Shown here: piece by piece, positions 24,602-32,271 of the stretch | Layout: every line of letters starts with the position of its first letter | Numbering within the stretch: position 1 is the first letter of the stretch | Source of the DNA: an uncultured Oscillospiraceae bacterium | GTDB lineage: Bacteria; Bacillota; Clostridia; Oscillospirales; Acutalibacteraceae | Reading direction: 5' to 3' | Length of the DNA stretch: 38,610 nucleotides | Assembly: GCA_905198295.1 (NCBI GenBank) | Contig: CAJKBW010000018.1 | Span: 1 to 38,610, forward strand | Notes under the pieces: generated by a model | The model's input: the letters and a program-made list of their open reading frames with translations, nothing else | Database searches by the model: none | Told to the model about the DNA's origin: nothing | Position numbers and translations under genes: made by a program

Positions 24602-25912
24602 ATGGCCGAAATCCGTCCGTTCCGTGCGCTGCGCTTTACCGAAAAAGCGGGCGCCCTGCAGGAGCTGACCTGCCCGCCTTATGACATCATCAGCGAATCC
24701 CAGCGGCTCGCCTATCTCAAGCGCAACCCGCACAATATCATCCGCCTCGAGCTGCCGCGCGATGGCGAGAACCCCTATGCGCAGGCGGGGGAAACCCTGC
24801 GGGCATGGATGGCGGACGGTATTCTCGCGCAGGATGACCGTCTGGCGTTCTACGTTTACGAAATCCTCTTTGACGTCGAGGGACCGAGTGATATCAGCGG
24901 AATGGAGGGCGGCCGCCGCTCGCTTTCCGGCTTAATCGCACAGGTCAAGCTGGAGGAATTTGAAAAGGGCATTGTGCTGCCGCACGAGGAAACCCTGTCC
25001 AAGGCGAAGGCCGACCGGTTCGAGCTGATGCGCAGCACCGCCTGCAATTTCAGCGATATCTATTCGCTCTACCGCGATGACGGCAGCGAAAGCGAAACGC
25101 AGGATATCCTCGCGCTGGTGATGCGTCAGACGCCGCTTGCGGACATCACCGACGAAGCGGGGCTTCAGCACCGTCTGTGGGCGATCACCGATGAAACGAT
25201 GATCCATACCATCCAGCAACGCTTCACCGATACCAAGCTGTACATCGCGGACGGCCACCACCGCTACGAGACGGCGCTCAACTACCGCAACGAGCGCCGC
25301 GCGCAGGGTGCACCGGTGGGCGGCAGCGCGGATTATGTGATGATGATGCTCGTGGAGATGAACCATCCCGGGCTGGTGGTATTCCCGACCCACCGCATGC
25401 TCCGCGGACTCGAGAACTTCGATCCCGATGCCCTTCTGAAAGCGTCCGAACCGTATTTTGACCTTCACCGCGGCCTGCCGGTCGATCAGCTGGACGAATG
25501 GCTGGAGCACGCTTACCGCGAAGGACAGAAGGCGTTTGCGTTCTATACCGGCGGCGGGGCGTTCACGCTGATGACCCTGCGGGATCCCGGCGTGATGGCG
25601 CAGTTCCTGCCCGGCCTGTCCCCCGCGTCGCAGCAGCTCGACGTGCAGGTGCTGCACACGCTGGTGCTCGAGCGGCTGCTCGGCATCGACAAGGAAAACA
25701 TGGCCGGCCAGAAGAACCTTACCTATACCCGCGACCGGCAGGAGGCGCTCGACGACGTGGACGCCGGCGCCTACCAGTGCAGCTTCCTGCTCAATCCGAC
25801 CCGGGTCAGCGAAATCCGCGACGTGGCAGCGGCGGGCGAAAAAATGCCGCAGAAATCCACCTATTTTTATCCCAAACTGATCACCGGCCTGACCATGAAC
25901 CGGCTGGATTAA
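24602..25912 (+). CDS. DUF1015 family protein
   Basis: This 436-residue cytosolic protein matches the conserved DUF1015 pattern. It starts IRPFRALRFTEKAG, then has LTCPPYDIIS, HPHEE-like VLPHEETLSKAKADRFELMR, and the signature ADGHHRYETALNYRNE. The C-terminal third includes LLNPTRVSEIRDVAAAGEKMPQKSTYFYPKLITGL. DUF1015 proteins belong to the ParB/sulfiredoxin-like fold group that includes nucleotide-dependent kinases; a small-molecule kinase role has been suggested for relatives, but no substrate can be assigned here. GGAGG lies 8 nt before the ATG. It has its own promoter and a strong terminator and is probably a single-gene unit. Confidence 0.9.
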   Translation: MAEIRPFRALRFTEKAGALQELTCPPYDIISESQRLAYLKRNPHNIIRLELPRDGENPYAQAGETLRAWMADGILAQDDRLAFYVYEILFDVEGPSDISGMEGGRRSLSGLIAQVKLEEFEKGIVLPHEETLSKAKADRFELMRSTACNFSDIYSLYRDDGSESETQDILALVMRQTPLADITDEAGLQHRLWAITDETMIHTIQQRFTDTKLYIADGHHRYETALNYRNERRAQGAPVGGSADYVMMMLVEMNHPGLVVFPTHRMLRGLENFDPDALLKASEPYFDLHRGLPVDQLDEWLEHAYREGQKAFAFYTGGGAFTLMTLRDPGVMAQFLPGLSPASQQLDVQVLHTLVLERLLGIDKENMAGQKNLTYTRDRQEALDDVDAGAYQCSFLLNPTRVSEIRDVAAAGEKMPQKSTYFYPKLITGLTMNRLD

Positions 25913-25921
25913 ACGAAACGC

Positions 25922-25963
25922 AAAATCCCCCTGTGTCCGACGTGGGACACAGGGGGATTTTTT
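25922..25963. terminator. Bidirectional intrinsic terminator
   Basis: A 17-bp perfect stem (25922-25938 with 25945-25961) with A4 and T6 flanks ends the DUF1015 gene and faces the convergent small gene at 25974. Confidence 0.93.
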
Positions 25964-25973
25964 ACCCAGCAGG

Positions 25974-26258
25974 TCATCTCCCGTTGGGCATCAGGTATAA
26001 ACTCTCCACCATGATTTGGGAGGCGAGACGGAAACCATCGGCAAAATAATTCTGTGCGCATTTTTCGCTTATTAAATCTTTATCGTCCAATATGCGCAAC
26101 AGTAACACGCGCTGACTGTGATTCAATGTTTTCCTCAGCCTCCCCAGATTACTGCGTAAACGCTGGTTTTCCTCTTTATACTTAGCTTCGTTAATCGGTT
26201 TATCTGACAATAAGGAATACAGATAGTTTTCCATAGGACGATTTCCGACGCCTTTCAT
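25974..26258 (-). CDS. Small protein of unknown function, coupled to an excisionase-like gene
   Basis: This is a 94-residue, mostly helical, basic protein with no signal peptide or membrane segment. A central coiled-coil-like stretch (NEAKYKEENQRLRSNLGRLRKTL) is followed by CAQNYFADGFRLASQIMVE, the F-x-x-GF-x-LA pattern also seen in the small protein at 285-512. The start ATG overlaps the stop of the upstream HTH gene (ATGA, 4 nt), so translation is coupled. A second in-frame ATG eight codons on is possible. The pattern resembles DUF6809-type clostridial proteins (recollection, not a search). Function unknown. Confidence 0.65.
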   Translation of the reverse strand: MKGVGNRPMENYLYSLLSDKPINEAKYKEENQRLRSNLGRLRKTLNHSQRVLLLRILDDKDLISEKCAQNYFADGFRLASQIMVESLYLMPNGR

Positions 26259-26440
26259 TGTTTTCTCTGCTTCAGCTTCTCCACAGCTTCCTGGCTGAAC
26301 AGATAATTACGCTTGCCGGCCCGGCGGCATTCCGCGGGTGAAAACCGCATGGCCGCCGCCAACCGCAGCAGGTAGCTGGACGTAATCTGCAGCATTTGGG
26401 CAACCTCCGCCGTAGTATAAACTGTACGTACGTCCGACAT
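26255..26440 (-). CDS. Excisionase/MerR-like helix-turn-helix protein
   Basis: The 61-residue protein consists of one winged HTH: VYTTAEVAQMLQITSSYLLRLAAAMRF, then GKRNYLFSQEAVEKLKQRK, the usual order for HTH_17/excisionase folds where Tyr-Leu-Phe-x-x-x-x-V forms the wing. GAGAGGGG precedes ATG 26440, and a good promoter lies upstream on the minus strand. It could be an excisionase, but no integrase is adjacent; the Tn554-type recombinases are 3 kb away and use no Xis of this type. It may regulate its coupled partner instead. Confidence 0.78.
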   Translation of the reverse strand: MSDVRTVYTTAEVAQMLQITSSYLLRLAAAMRFSPAECRRAGKRNYLFSQEAVEKLKQRKQ

Positions 26441-26464
26441 AAGCTAGCCCCTCTCTTTTATGTC

Positions 26465-26493
26465 ATTATGTGCCGTACTTCGTCGCACGTCAA
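26465..26493 (-). promoter_or_regulatory. Promoter of the excisionase-like gene pair
   Basis: On the minus strand TTGACG (26493-26488) and CATAAT (26470-26465) are 17 nt apart, about 25 nt before the ATG. Confidence 0.7.
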
Positions 26494-26539
26494 TACCCGC
26501 CCCACATTTTGCCCTGTGGTTTATTCTCACATCCGCAGC

Positions 26540-26577
26540 AAAAAAATACCGGGCACACCGTATGGTGTACCCGGCTA
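26540..26577 (-). terminator. Terminator of the marR-pentapeptide operon
   Basis: On the minus strand a hairpin (26574-26549, arms CCGGG-x-ACACC, loop 26560-26563) is followed by an interrupted T-tract ending in seven T (plus-strand A run 26540-26546). Confidence 0.85.
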
Positions 26578-26618
26578 TTCCAAAAACGAACGCACAGACA
26601 AAACGTCTCTGCCGCATG

Positions 26619-27275
26619 CTATTCTCTCTTTTCCCATTTGACCGTCAGCCCCAGCAGCCGGGCAAACCCCGCCGCCTGATAGGGGGTGACCACGGCACCG
26701 CGCAGCTCCTCCCCGCCGAGCAGCAGCCCCTCCAGCGAATCGGTGGTCAGGTCCATACCGCGCAGCAGGGTGCCGCTGAGGTTGGCGCCGTCCAGCCGGC
26801 AGCTGTCCCACGCCGCGCCGTCGAGCTTCGCCGACAGCCACACCGATTCACCCAGCGCGGCCTGCTCCATGCGAACGCCGTGCAGGGAAGCCTCGGAAAA
26901 ATTCGCGTAATCCAGCCGGCAGCGCACAAACGTCACGCTGCGCAGCACCGCACGCACCAGCAGCAGCCCGACACCCTTGCAGTCCTCGAACCGGCAGCGC
27001 AGCAGGCTGCAGCGGCTCAGGTCGGCGTTGGAGAAATCGCAGCCGCAAAATACCACATCGGTGAACCCCGCCCGATCAAAGCGGCAGCCGGAAAACCGAC
27101 ACCGGTCAAAGCGGCAGGCACGCACCTCGATACGGGACACCGTGCCGGTGAGCGTCTCGTCGGCAAAGGCACAGGCGGTCAGATCCTCTACCTCACGCAC
27201 GCAGCGCTCTACAGCATCCTCCAGCGGCTGTGCCGACGACAAATCCGGCAGCTGCGGCGCAGCTATCCGTGTCAT
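26619..27275 (-). CDS. Pentapeptide-repeat protein
   Basis: This 218-residue cytosolic protein has consecutive A(D/N)LxX-type repeats from about residue 35 to 190, for example CRFDRCRFSGCRFDRAGF, CDFSNADLSRCSLLRCRF, LDYANFSEASLHGV and LDGANLSGTLLRGMDL. These should form a right-handed quadrilateral helix. Many turns have Cys at the inner position. Some family members mimic DNA and protect gyrase (Qnr, MfpA), but the family is broad and no target can be assigned here. Its start overlaps the stop of marR by 4 nt, so it is co-translated with, and probably controlled by, that regulator. Confidence 0.9.
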   Translation of the reverse strand: MTRIAAPQLPDLSSAQPLEDAVERCVREVEDLTACAFADETLTGTVSRIEVRACRFDRCRFSGCRFDRAGFTDVVFCGCDFSNADLSRCSLLRCRFEDCKGVGLLLVRAVLRSVTFVRCRLDYANFSEASLHGVRMEQAALGESVWLSAKLDGAAWDSCRLDGANLSGTLLRGMDLTTDSLEGLLLGGEELRGAVVTPYQAAGFARLLGLTVKWEKRE

Positions 27276-27763
27276 ACCCCATATTCCTCCTCCGGCTGTT
27301 TTTCCTCGACCGGTCCGCCCGCTTCTCCACTGCGGAAAAAGGCCTGAAGGTTTTCCATCGCCCGGGTGAGCACATCCAGCGCGTCGGGCTCCAGACGTTC
27401 GGTGACGCTTTCCGCCATGCGGCGGTGGAAATCCTGATGAATGCGGACAATCCGCTCGCCTTCCGGCGTCAGCCGCACCCGAACCACCCGGCCGTCGCCG
27501 TCATCCCGCACCCGCTCCACCAACGCCTTTTTCTGCAGGCGGTTGACGGTAATGGTCATGGTGCTGACCGTCACCATCGCTGCGGCAGCGATTTCGGAAA
27601 TGGTACGCAGCGCACCCAGGCCGACCGCATCGAGCACATGTACCTCATTGATGGTCAGGCGTCCGCCGGTCGCCGCGCGCATCGCCTGTTCCTCTACCTT
27701 GAGGATATCATTGAACGTCTCCACAAGCAGCGCATTGAGCACCGTCAGCGCTTTTTCAGACAT
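27272..27763 (-). CDS. MarR-family transcriptional regulator
   Basis: This 163-residue winged-helix repressor has a dimerisation helix (residues 1-30), then the HTH LTINEVHVLDAVGLGALRTISEIAAAAMVTVSTMTITVNRLQKKALVERV, with wing RDDGDGRVVRVRLTPEGERI. A long C-terminal helix ends in an acidic tail. ATG 27763 is chosen because the family starts here and GGGAGGACAGGG lies upstream; the frame remains open farther upstream but through a terminator. It precedes the pentapeptide gene with a 4-nt overlap and probably represses this pair. Members near efflux or lipid genes respond to small phenolic or fatty ligands; the ligand here is unknown. Confidence 0.9.
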   Translation of the reverse strand: MSEKALTVLNALLVETFNDILKVEEQAMRAATGGRLTINEVHVLDAVGLGALRTISEIAAAAMVTVSTMTITVNRLQKKALVERVRDDGDGRVVRVRLTPEGERIVRIHQDFHRRMAESVTERLEPDALDVLTRAMENLQAFFRSGEAGGPVEEKQPEEEYGV

Positions 27764-27811
27764 ATTGTCCCTGTCCTCCCTTTTGATCCGGCTCAGCCGC
27801 CCGCAGTCAGG

Positions 27812-27843
27812 AAAAACGCCGGCAGCCCGTCGGGTTGCCGGCG
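27812..27843 (-). terminator. Terminator of the phospholipase-like gene
   Basis: On the minus strand CGCCGGCA (27843-27836) pairs with TGCCGGCG (27824-27817) and five T follow (plus A run 27812-27816). It separates this gene from marR. Confidence 0.8.
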
Positions 27844-27875
27844 CAGAACACAAGCATACAATCAGTGCCGGCCGC

Positions 27876-28535
27876 TCAGGCATATGCCAGATGGCGGCGC
27901 CGGATCACCGGCAGATGATACCACCACAGGGACGCTTCCTTTTTCCGGCACAGGCGCAGCATCTCACAGATCGCGCCGCAGGCCATATCCGCCGCGTATT
28001 CGAGATCGCCGGACGGGGAATAGCCCGCGGGATCACGCCCCGCGAAACATGCCCGGATCGCCCGCATCAGCGCATCTCCATCATCGGCAAGCGCCACTGC
28101 GTCCGCCAGCCGGAAATCCGGATGCGGGCAGACCGATGCGAGCTGCGCGTTTTCATAGGCGCGGTGCTCACGCAGGTTGCCGTCAAAAGCCGCGGTATGC
28201 GCATAACAGCTGAAATCACATAGATAATGCGCGATGATGCCCAGCCGCAGCGAACGCCAGCGGGAAATTTCGTCCTCTGAGCCGATACCCCAGCGGCAGA
28301 AACGGCGGATCATCCGCCCCACCATGCCGCCGACCGCGTCGATTTCGTGATGCAGCACCCGGTGGTGGGTGCAGTCAGGATACACGTTGCCCAGAGAAAA
28401 CCAATACGGATCGATGCGGATGCCCAGCCGCTGCTCACAGGCCAAACGGATCTGCTCGGACAGTTCACGATGAATGCGATATTTCAACGGGTTCTCACTC
28501 TCCCTGCTGACAAGCCAAAATTGCCTGTCTTTCAT
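27876..28535 (-). CDS. Zinc-dependent phospholipase C-like protein
   Basis: This 219-residue all-helical protein resembles the zinc phospholipase C/S1-P1 nuclease fold found in clostridial genomes. Potential metal-binding residues are His in DCTHHRVLHHEID (around residues 56-68) and HYLCDFSCYAHTAAFDG (around 102-118), the family's most typical stretch, plus HRAYENAQL. There is no signal peptide, in contrast to secreted alpha-toxin, so it is probably intracellular or not a toxin. AAGG lies 7 nt before the ATG. It appears to be a single gene with its own terminator. Catalysis on phospholipids is not established for these short relatives. Confidence 0.8.
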   Translation of the reverse strand: MKDRQFWLVSRESENPLKYRIHRELSEQIRLACEQRLGIRIDPYWFSLGNVYPDCTHHRVLHHEIDAVGGMVGRMIRRFCRWGIGSEDEISRWRSLRLGIIAHYLCDFSCYAHTAAFDGNLREHRAYENAQLASVCPHPDFRLADAVALADDGDALMRAIRACFAGRDPAGYSPSGDLEYAADMACGAICEMLRLCRKKEASLWWYHLPVIRRRHLAYA

Positions 28536-28660
28536 TATACGCCTTCTGCCGGAAAATTACCATAGGCAAATCCGCGGAAAATCCTGCCGCCATGCACAAA
28601 GGCTGCGGCGCACTCTGTTCCCTTGAGTAAACCTATTCCGGACGCCGCCGAAAAATGCAT

Positions 28661-28906
28661 CTATTTTTCACCGCCGAACTGCACCCGATACAGCTGAGCA
28701 TACAGGCCGTTTTTCGCCATCAGCTCGTCGTGGGTGCCGGACTCGCGGATGCCCTGGCCGTCTATGTACAGGATTTCGTCCGCCCCACGGATGGTGGACA
28801 ATCGGTGCGCAATTACCAGCGTGGTGCGCCCGGCGGAAAGCTTGTCGAAAGCGGACTGGATGCGCGCTTCGGTGACCGTGTCGAGCGCCGATGTCGCTTC
28901 GTCCAT
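28661..28906 (-). pseudogene. C-terminal remnant of an ABC transporter ATPase
   Basis: Only the last 81 residues of a multidrug/peptide-type ABC exporter remain: DEATSALDTVTEARIQ (end of Walker B and D-loop), LVIAHRLSTIRGADEI (H-loop) and the usual C-terminus GTHDELMAKNGLYAQLYRVQF. The transmembrane domain, Walker A and signature motif are missing. The reading frame continues upstream into unrelated sequence (KWVYNRNGLFEGLIG), so a recombination joint lies at about 28906-28912. That joint is the downstream border of the Tn554-type element. The missing part of the gene is not found on the other side of the element. Confidence 0.88.
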
Positions 28907-29012
28907 AAACTCCGGCTCTATCCCTATCAGTCCTTCAAACAAGCCGTTTCTATTATATACCCATTTGTGTTTTGTGTCATCCATTTCGCAGCAAATAATA
29001 AAAACCCTCGAC

Positions 29013-29047
29013 AAAAAGCGCACGGCTCAATTTGAACCGTGCGCTTT
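29013..29047 (-). terminator. Terminator downstream of tnpC
   Basis: On the minus strand an 11-bp stem (AAAGCGCACGG and complement, 29047-29037 with 29025-29015) plus an inner TCAA/TTGA pairing is followed by five T. Confidence 0.8.
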
Positions 29048-29099
29048 CCGCTGGCCTGTGACCTAGACATTCCGGGCTATGTAATCGGATGCCCTTAAT

Positions 29100-29483
29100 C
29101 TATATGTTGCGGAATTGATGGACGGCTTTCTTGTCCAGCGCTTTCTTCAGTTTCTGATTTTCATCGGCCAGCACCTGGTTTTCTCGTTCCAGAGTGCGGA
29201 TCAGTTCATGCAGCTTGAGCAGTTGGCTATCCATAGCTCTATCGAGAACAGCTCTGCGTGGATCGGCCATACCCACTTGTTTTTCCAGGGCCTCATCGAG
29301 TAGTCTGCGGATCGTTGGATTCTTATAGAAGAATCCTCTTGACAAACCCGTCTTTCCGATCAGCCTGGGGACGGAGATTTTCTCGCCCTCATCCAGCATC
29401 TGAAAGATCGCTTTTCGGGCCAGGTCAATCTTGCTCTCGCTGACTGCCTTATTTGCTGCCACCATTCTGTCGTACTTTTGCAT
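29100..29483 (-). CDS. tnpC: TnpC-like transposition protein
   Basis: This 127-residue protein is close in length to Tn554 TnpC (about 125). The N-terminal part (ARKAIFQMLDEGEKISVPRLIGKTGLSRGFFYKNPTIRRLL) looks like a small DNA-binding helical domain. The C-terminus is a coiled coil (LHELIRTLERENQVLADENQKLKKAL). ATG 29483 is chosen because GGGAGG lies 6 nt upstream; the frame is open to an ATG at 29501. It overlaps the end of tnpB by 35 nt. In Tn554, TnpC helps orientation and frequency of transposition. Confidence 0.85.
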   Translation of the reverse strand: MQKYDRMVAANKAVSESKIDLARKAIFQMLDEGEKISVPRLIGKTGLSRGFFYKNPTIRRLLDEALEKQVGMADPRRAVLDRAMDSQLLKLHELIRTLERENQVLADENQKLKKALDKKAVHQFRNI

Positions 29484-30972
29484 ATTCATCCTCCCAACCA
29501 TCTAAGTTCTCCAGTATCATTTCGGATAGCTGGTTCCTTACTCTGCGTGTTTCATTCGCCATCACGTCGCTGCTCATCTTCCGATAATACTTGACATTTC
29601 TGATGCTGGCATGTCCCAGCAGCTTGGCGAGAGTCCAGTCGTCCAGATGCATCTCCGCCAGTTTTACGCAGTAATAGTGCCGGTACATATGAGAGCCGAA
29701 ACCGAAGAGCTCACCATTGTCATCCCGCAGGTCTTCTTTCCTTATCAGCTTGATCACACGAGTTCGTAATACGTTATACTGCATGGCATGGCGCGGGTTA
29801 TTCTCACTTACGAAGATATAGGACGTATCGCCATATCGCTCTTTCGTATAGGCTATCGCTTTACGGATAAGGGCGGCTAGTTCTGCGCTGATTGGTTTTT
29901 CATATGTCCGAGACTTCATTTGCCGGATGCGGATAATGGTTTCGCCGTTTTTTTCACACAGACAGTCAGGCGCCAGTGTGAGTGTATCCGAAATCCGTGT
30001 ACCGAGCATCTGGTGAATGACCATCAGGCGTACACTCTGTTCATCCAATTTTGCCAAGGCGGCATTGAGCCTCCGCATTTCTGCGTCCGAGTAGGTTCTA
30101 AATTCCGCTTTTGGCGTCGGAGGGATATCCCTTTTCAGAAACAAGGCGGTCAGGTTCGGATAATCGAATATCTTCCCGATACTATCGAGGACAGCCCGAA
30201 GGCGGTTCAATTCGGAATGAAAATGCTTGGTTTCTGAAACCTCTGTGTTTAAGTGGATCAGGTATTCCTCGATTAGCTCGCGTGTTAAATCCCCGCAGGT
30301 TTGTACTTCCGGATATCGTTCTTGGAGATATGCCGAAAGCCTCCGCATAGCCGTCAGCTCCCGCCGTATACAGGAAATCGCCTCCGATTGCAGATTCAGA
30401 TAAATGCCTTTTTTCAGTTCGTCCCGAATCCCCGGTTGTATGACCTTAGTGAAGTCTAGGGTGCGGGAGTATTTAATCGGGTTGTGACGGAACTCAATGT
30501 CCAGCTTATCCAGTTCCCACACGTCTTTTTCCTGTTCCGGTCTTATGCACTGCGGCTGATAAAACTCTAGGACGGATTTCAGATAGGAGATCAGCCTGGA
30601 CGTATGATGATAGGTTTTCATATATTGACACCGGTTTTCATAAACCAGTGGGAGCCCTTCTTTCATCATCCATATGCGGAGCAGCCGGAACCATTGTTTC
30701 TGCTCCCGCCCCCGAAAGCTCTGGATCCTGTGCGCTTTGTCTGTCAGGAACCGGCAGAGCTGACCATATTCGGTCCGACCCCCGGAGAGCGTGGTTATGG
30801 CAACCTGTTCACTTCGATAGAGAATGAAATCTCTCATTTCGTTTTGCAAGCCACGTGTAGGGAGGAGCGACAGGTCGTAGCAACAATTCTTGCTCAGATA
30901 CTTTTCACGTGCATCGGAGATGGTCTGATAGGCTGGAAGCTCTCTCAGATAGATTTTATTATCCAATCCCAT
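29449..30972 (-). CDS. tnpB: TnpB-like tyrosine recombinase
   Basis: This 507-residue site-specific recombinase has an N-terminal arm and core-binding region (residues 1-290) and a C-terminal catalytic domain. It has Arg in MLGTRISDTLTL, the His-x-x-Arg box in HMYRHYYCVKL, LGHASIRNVKYYRKM with the distal His and nucleophilic Tyr. ATG 30972 overlaps the tnpA stop by 14 nt, giving coupled translation; the frame stays open to 31068 but inside tnpA. Tn554 TnpB is longer (about 630 aa). No frameshift is visible, so the protein may be intact. Confidence 0.88.
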   Translation of the reverse strand: MGLDNKIYLRELPAYQTISDAREKYLSKNCCYDLSLLPTRGLQNEMRDFILYRSEQVAITTLSGGRTEYGQLCRFLTDKAHRIQSFRGREQKQWFRLLRIWMMKEGLPLVYENRCQYMKTYHHTSRLISYLKSVLEFYQPQCIRPEQEKDVWELDKLDIEFRHNPIKYSRTLDFTKVIQPGIRDELKKGIYLNLQSEAISCIRRELTAMRRLSAYLQERYPEVQTCGDLTRELIEEYLIHLNTEVSETKHFHSELNRLRAVLDSIGKIFDYPNLTALFLKRDIPPTPKAEFRTYSDAEMRRLNAALAKLDEQSVRLMVIHQMLGTRISDTLTLAPDCLCEKNGETIIRIRQMKSRTYEKPISAELAALIRKAIAYTKERYGDTSYIFVSENNPRHAMQYNVLRTRVIKLIRKEDLRDDNGELFGFGSHMYRHYYCVKLAEMHLDDWTLAKLLGHASIRNVKYYRKMSSDVMANETRRVRNQLSEMILENLDGWEDEYAKVRQNGGSK

Positions 30973-31675
30973 TCCCCTCGTTCTTCTTGAGCAGGCCAGC
31001 AGCCAGACTGCTGTGCCTGTCAAAATATTCGGTGCTCGCTTTATCGACTTTCCTGGGCATATAGTCAATGTATTGCCGGGTCATTTCCTCATAAACATGT
31101 CCCAGGTAATCCCGGATCGTTTGCAGCGGTACGCCGTCATCGTAGAACCTGGTAGCTATGGTATGACGGTAATCATGGCTCTTGAACAGGTATTCTCCGT
31201 TTTGAATGTGATTTTCATCGCAATACCTCAACATCTTTTTGCGGAAAGTCCCACTGTGGTAAGCTCCGCCCTTTCGATTTTGAAACACATAGTCATTTGC
31301 CTGGATATGGTGTTTTTGTATATATATCTGCATGAGCTGGTATATTGCGTCGGGGATAGGGATGCGCTTGTAGGTGCGCATTTTCGTTTGATATACCTGA
31401 ATCCATGCATCCCGCCCTTGTATGTAATAGTCGTTGCCCTTTAAGATGCATACTTCACTGATCCGCAGCCCAATCCCCCACAGATGTAGGAACATGAGCC
31501 GGAGTTCTTCCGGAAAACGGTGGAGGCTTGTCAGCATGTCACTGACAACCTGTGGCTCCACGCTCCGGTTATGATGAACATAAACCTCTTTTTTCAGGTA
31601 ATACTCTTCGCTGAACGGTATCTTCTCAATGTACCGCCTCGCGAACAGGAACTGGAAGAAGTGCAGGATGGCCAT
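30959..31675 (-). pseudogene. tnpA: N-terminally truncated TnpA tyrosine recombinase
   Basis: The frame from ATG 31675 codes 238 residues and keeps the catalytic domain: Arg in GIGLRISEVCIL, HDYRHTIATRF, LGHVYEEMTRQYIDYM with the nucleophilic Tyr. Tn554 TnpA is about 360 residues, so roughly 100 N-terminal residues (arm and first core-binding helices) are missing. The same frame is coding-like a little farther upstream (RTISYNKIL) and then reaches a stop. Upstream sequence is a sigma-factor-like fragment in another frame. ATG 31675 has no ribosome site. The gene is therefore probably broken by a recombination event near 31700. Confidence 0.8.
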
Positions 31676-31682
31676 AAGGATT

Positions 31683-31856
31683 TTATTGTAGGATATAGTC
31701 CTTTTCCGAAACCTCCATCAGCATCCCGTGTAAAAACAGGAACCGCCTGTTTTGATATGAGGGGTTGCCTTCATACTGGCTGCAATATTCTTCATATGTA
31801 AGTTCCAAATATCCATCCTTTGTCTTTATAAATACCTTTTTAGGGTCATGCTTCAC
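31683..31856 (-). pseudogene. N-terminal fragment of a conjugative-element sigma-factor-like gene
   Basis: This 57-codon frame starts with GTG 31856 after GGAGGAAAT. It reads KKVFIKTKDGYLELTYEEYC and then NRRFLFLHGMLMEVSEKDY, followed by a stop. The pattern K-x-x-Y-E-E-x-C and LHGMLMEV is what I recall from the N-terminus of sigma-70-like proteins carried on clostridial integrative elements. Everything after EKDY is replaced by tnpA sequence in a different frame, so the gene is cut off at the joint. Identification rests on pattern memory over a short stretch. Confidence 0.6.
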
Positions 31857-32071
31857 TCGTATTTCCTCCGTTCTGTCTGAATTCTTGAAAATCCAGACAA
31901 AGCGGAGGTGAGCGGCAACCGGTCAGGAAGGACTGCAGCGGTTTTATCCAAAAGCCAGATGACAAAAGACTCAGGCGATGTTCACCAAAGCATTTGTTTC
32001 CTGACGGCACATCGCCTTGGCACTCAACACAAATGTTTCAGGGACACCACCACGCTTTCAAATTCATTTAT

Positions 32072-32152
32072 CACTCCGTTCTTTATTCTTAAGTTAGTAA
32101 ATAAAAAAGCCAAACTCTCGATCAAGGAGAGTTTGGCTATAAGAGCGGAGTG
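32072..32152. repeat. Inverted repeat enclosing a terminator
   Basis: CACTCCGTTCTT (32072-32083) and AAGAGCGGAGTG (32141-32152) are complementary at 11 of 12 positions and flank the hairpin at 32108-32138. This could be the ends of a very small mobile element or an extended RNA stem. Confidence 0.5.
32103..32138 (-). terminator. Terminator downstream of the alpha-galactosidase gene
   Basis: A 12-bp stem AGCCAAACTCTC (32108-32119) with its complement (32127-32138) is followed on the minus strand by a T-run (plus A run 32103-32108). It is about 130 nt after the stop of the leftward galactosidase gene. Confidence 0.8.
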
Positions 32153-32271
32153 TTGAAATCGATCCTAGAGGTTATTCAGTTAAATGATATGATGGGATAT
32201 ATACTCTATATTGTGGGGATTACTGATACAGACTATCTAACATTTAGCGATGAGCCGCACCAAGAATAGAG

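Larger units (their letters stand above)
28907..31705 (-). mobile_element. Tn554-type transposon remnant (tnpA'-tnpB-tnpC)
   Basis: Three leftward overlapping genes match the tnpA, tnpB and tnpC order of Tn554-family elements: two tyrosine recombinases and a small coiled-coil partner. No cargo gene is present. The left border is the joint with the ABC remnant (about 28907). The right border is where tnpA loses its N-terminus, near 31700. I saw no terminal inverted repeats, as expected for this family. GC content is visibly lower than in the nitrogen cluster. Because tnpA is truncated the element is probably immobile. The exact ends are uncertain. Confidence 0.75.
31857..32271. other. Gene-poor region between transposon remnant and alpha-galactosidase
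   Basis: I see no credible gene in these 415 bases. They contain an 8-bp inverted repeat with a 27-nt loop (31974-31981 with 32009-32016), a larger inverted repeat (32072-32083 with 32141-32152) and, inside it, a minus-strand terminator (32103-32138). The part next to the sigma-like fragment probably belonged to the same conjugative element. Confidence 0.5.

Noticed and set aside
26255..26440. Excisionase for the Tn554-type element
   Set aside because: It is 3 kb away, in a different operon, and Tn554-family transposition uses TnpA, TnpB and TnpC without such a protein.
31908..32156. Small plus-strand open frame in the gap before the galactosidase
   Set aside because: No ribosome site, no family pattern, and it runs through the inverted repeat and terminator.
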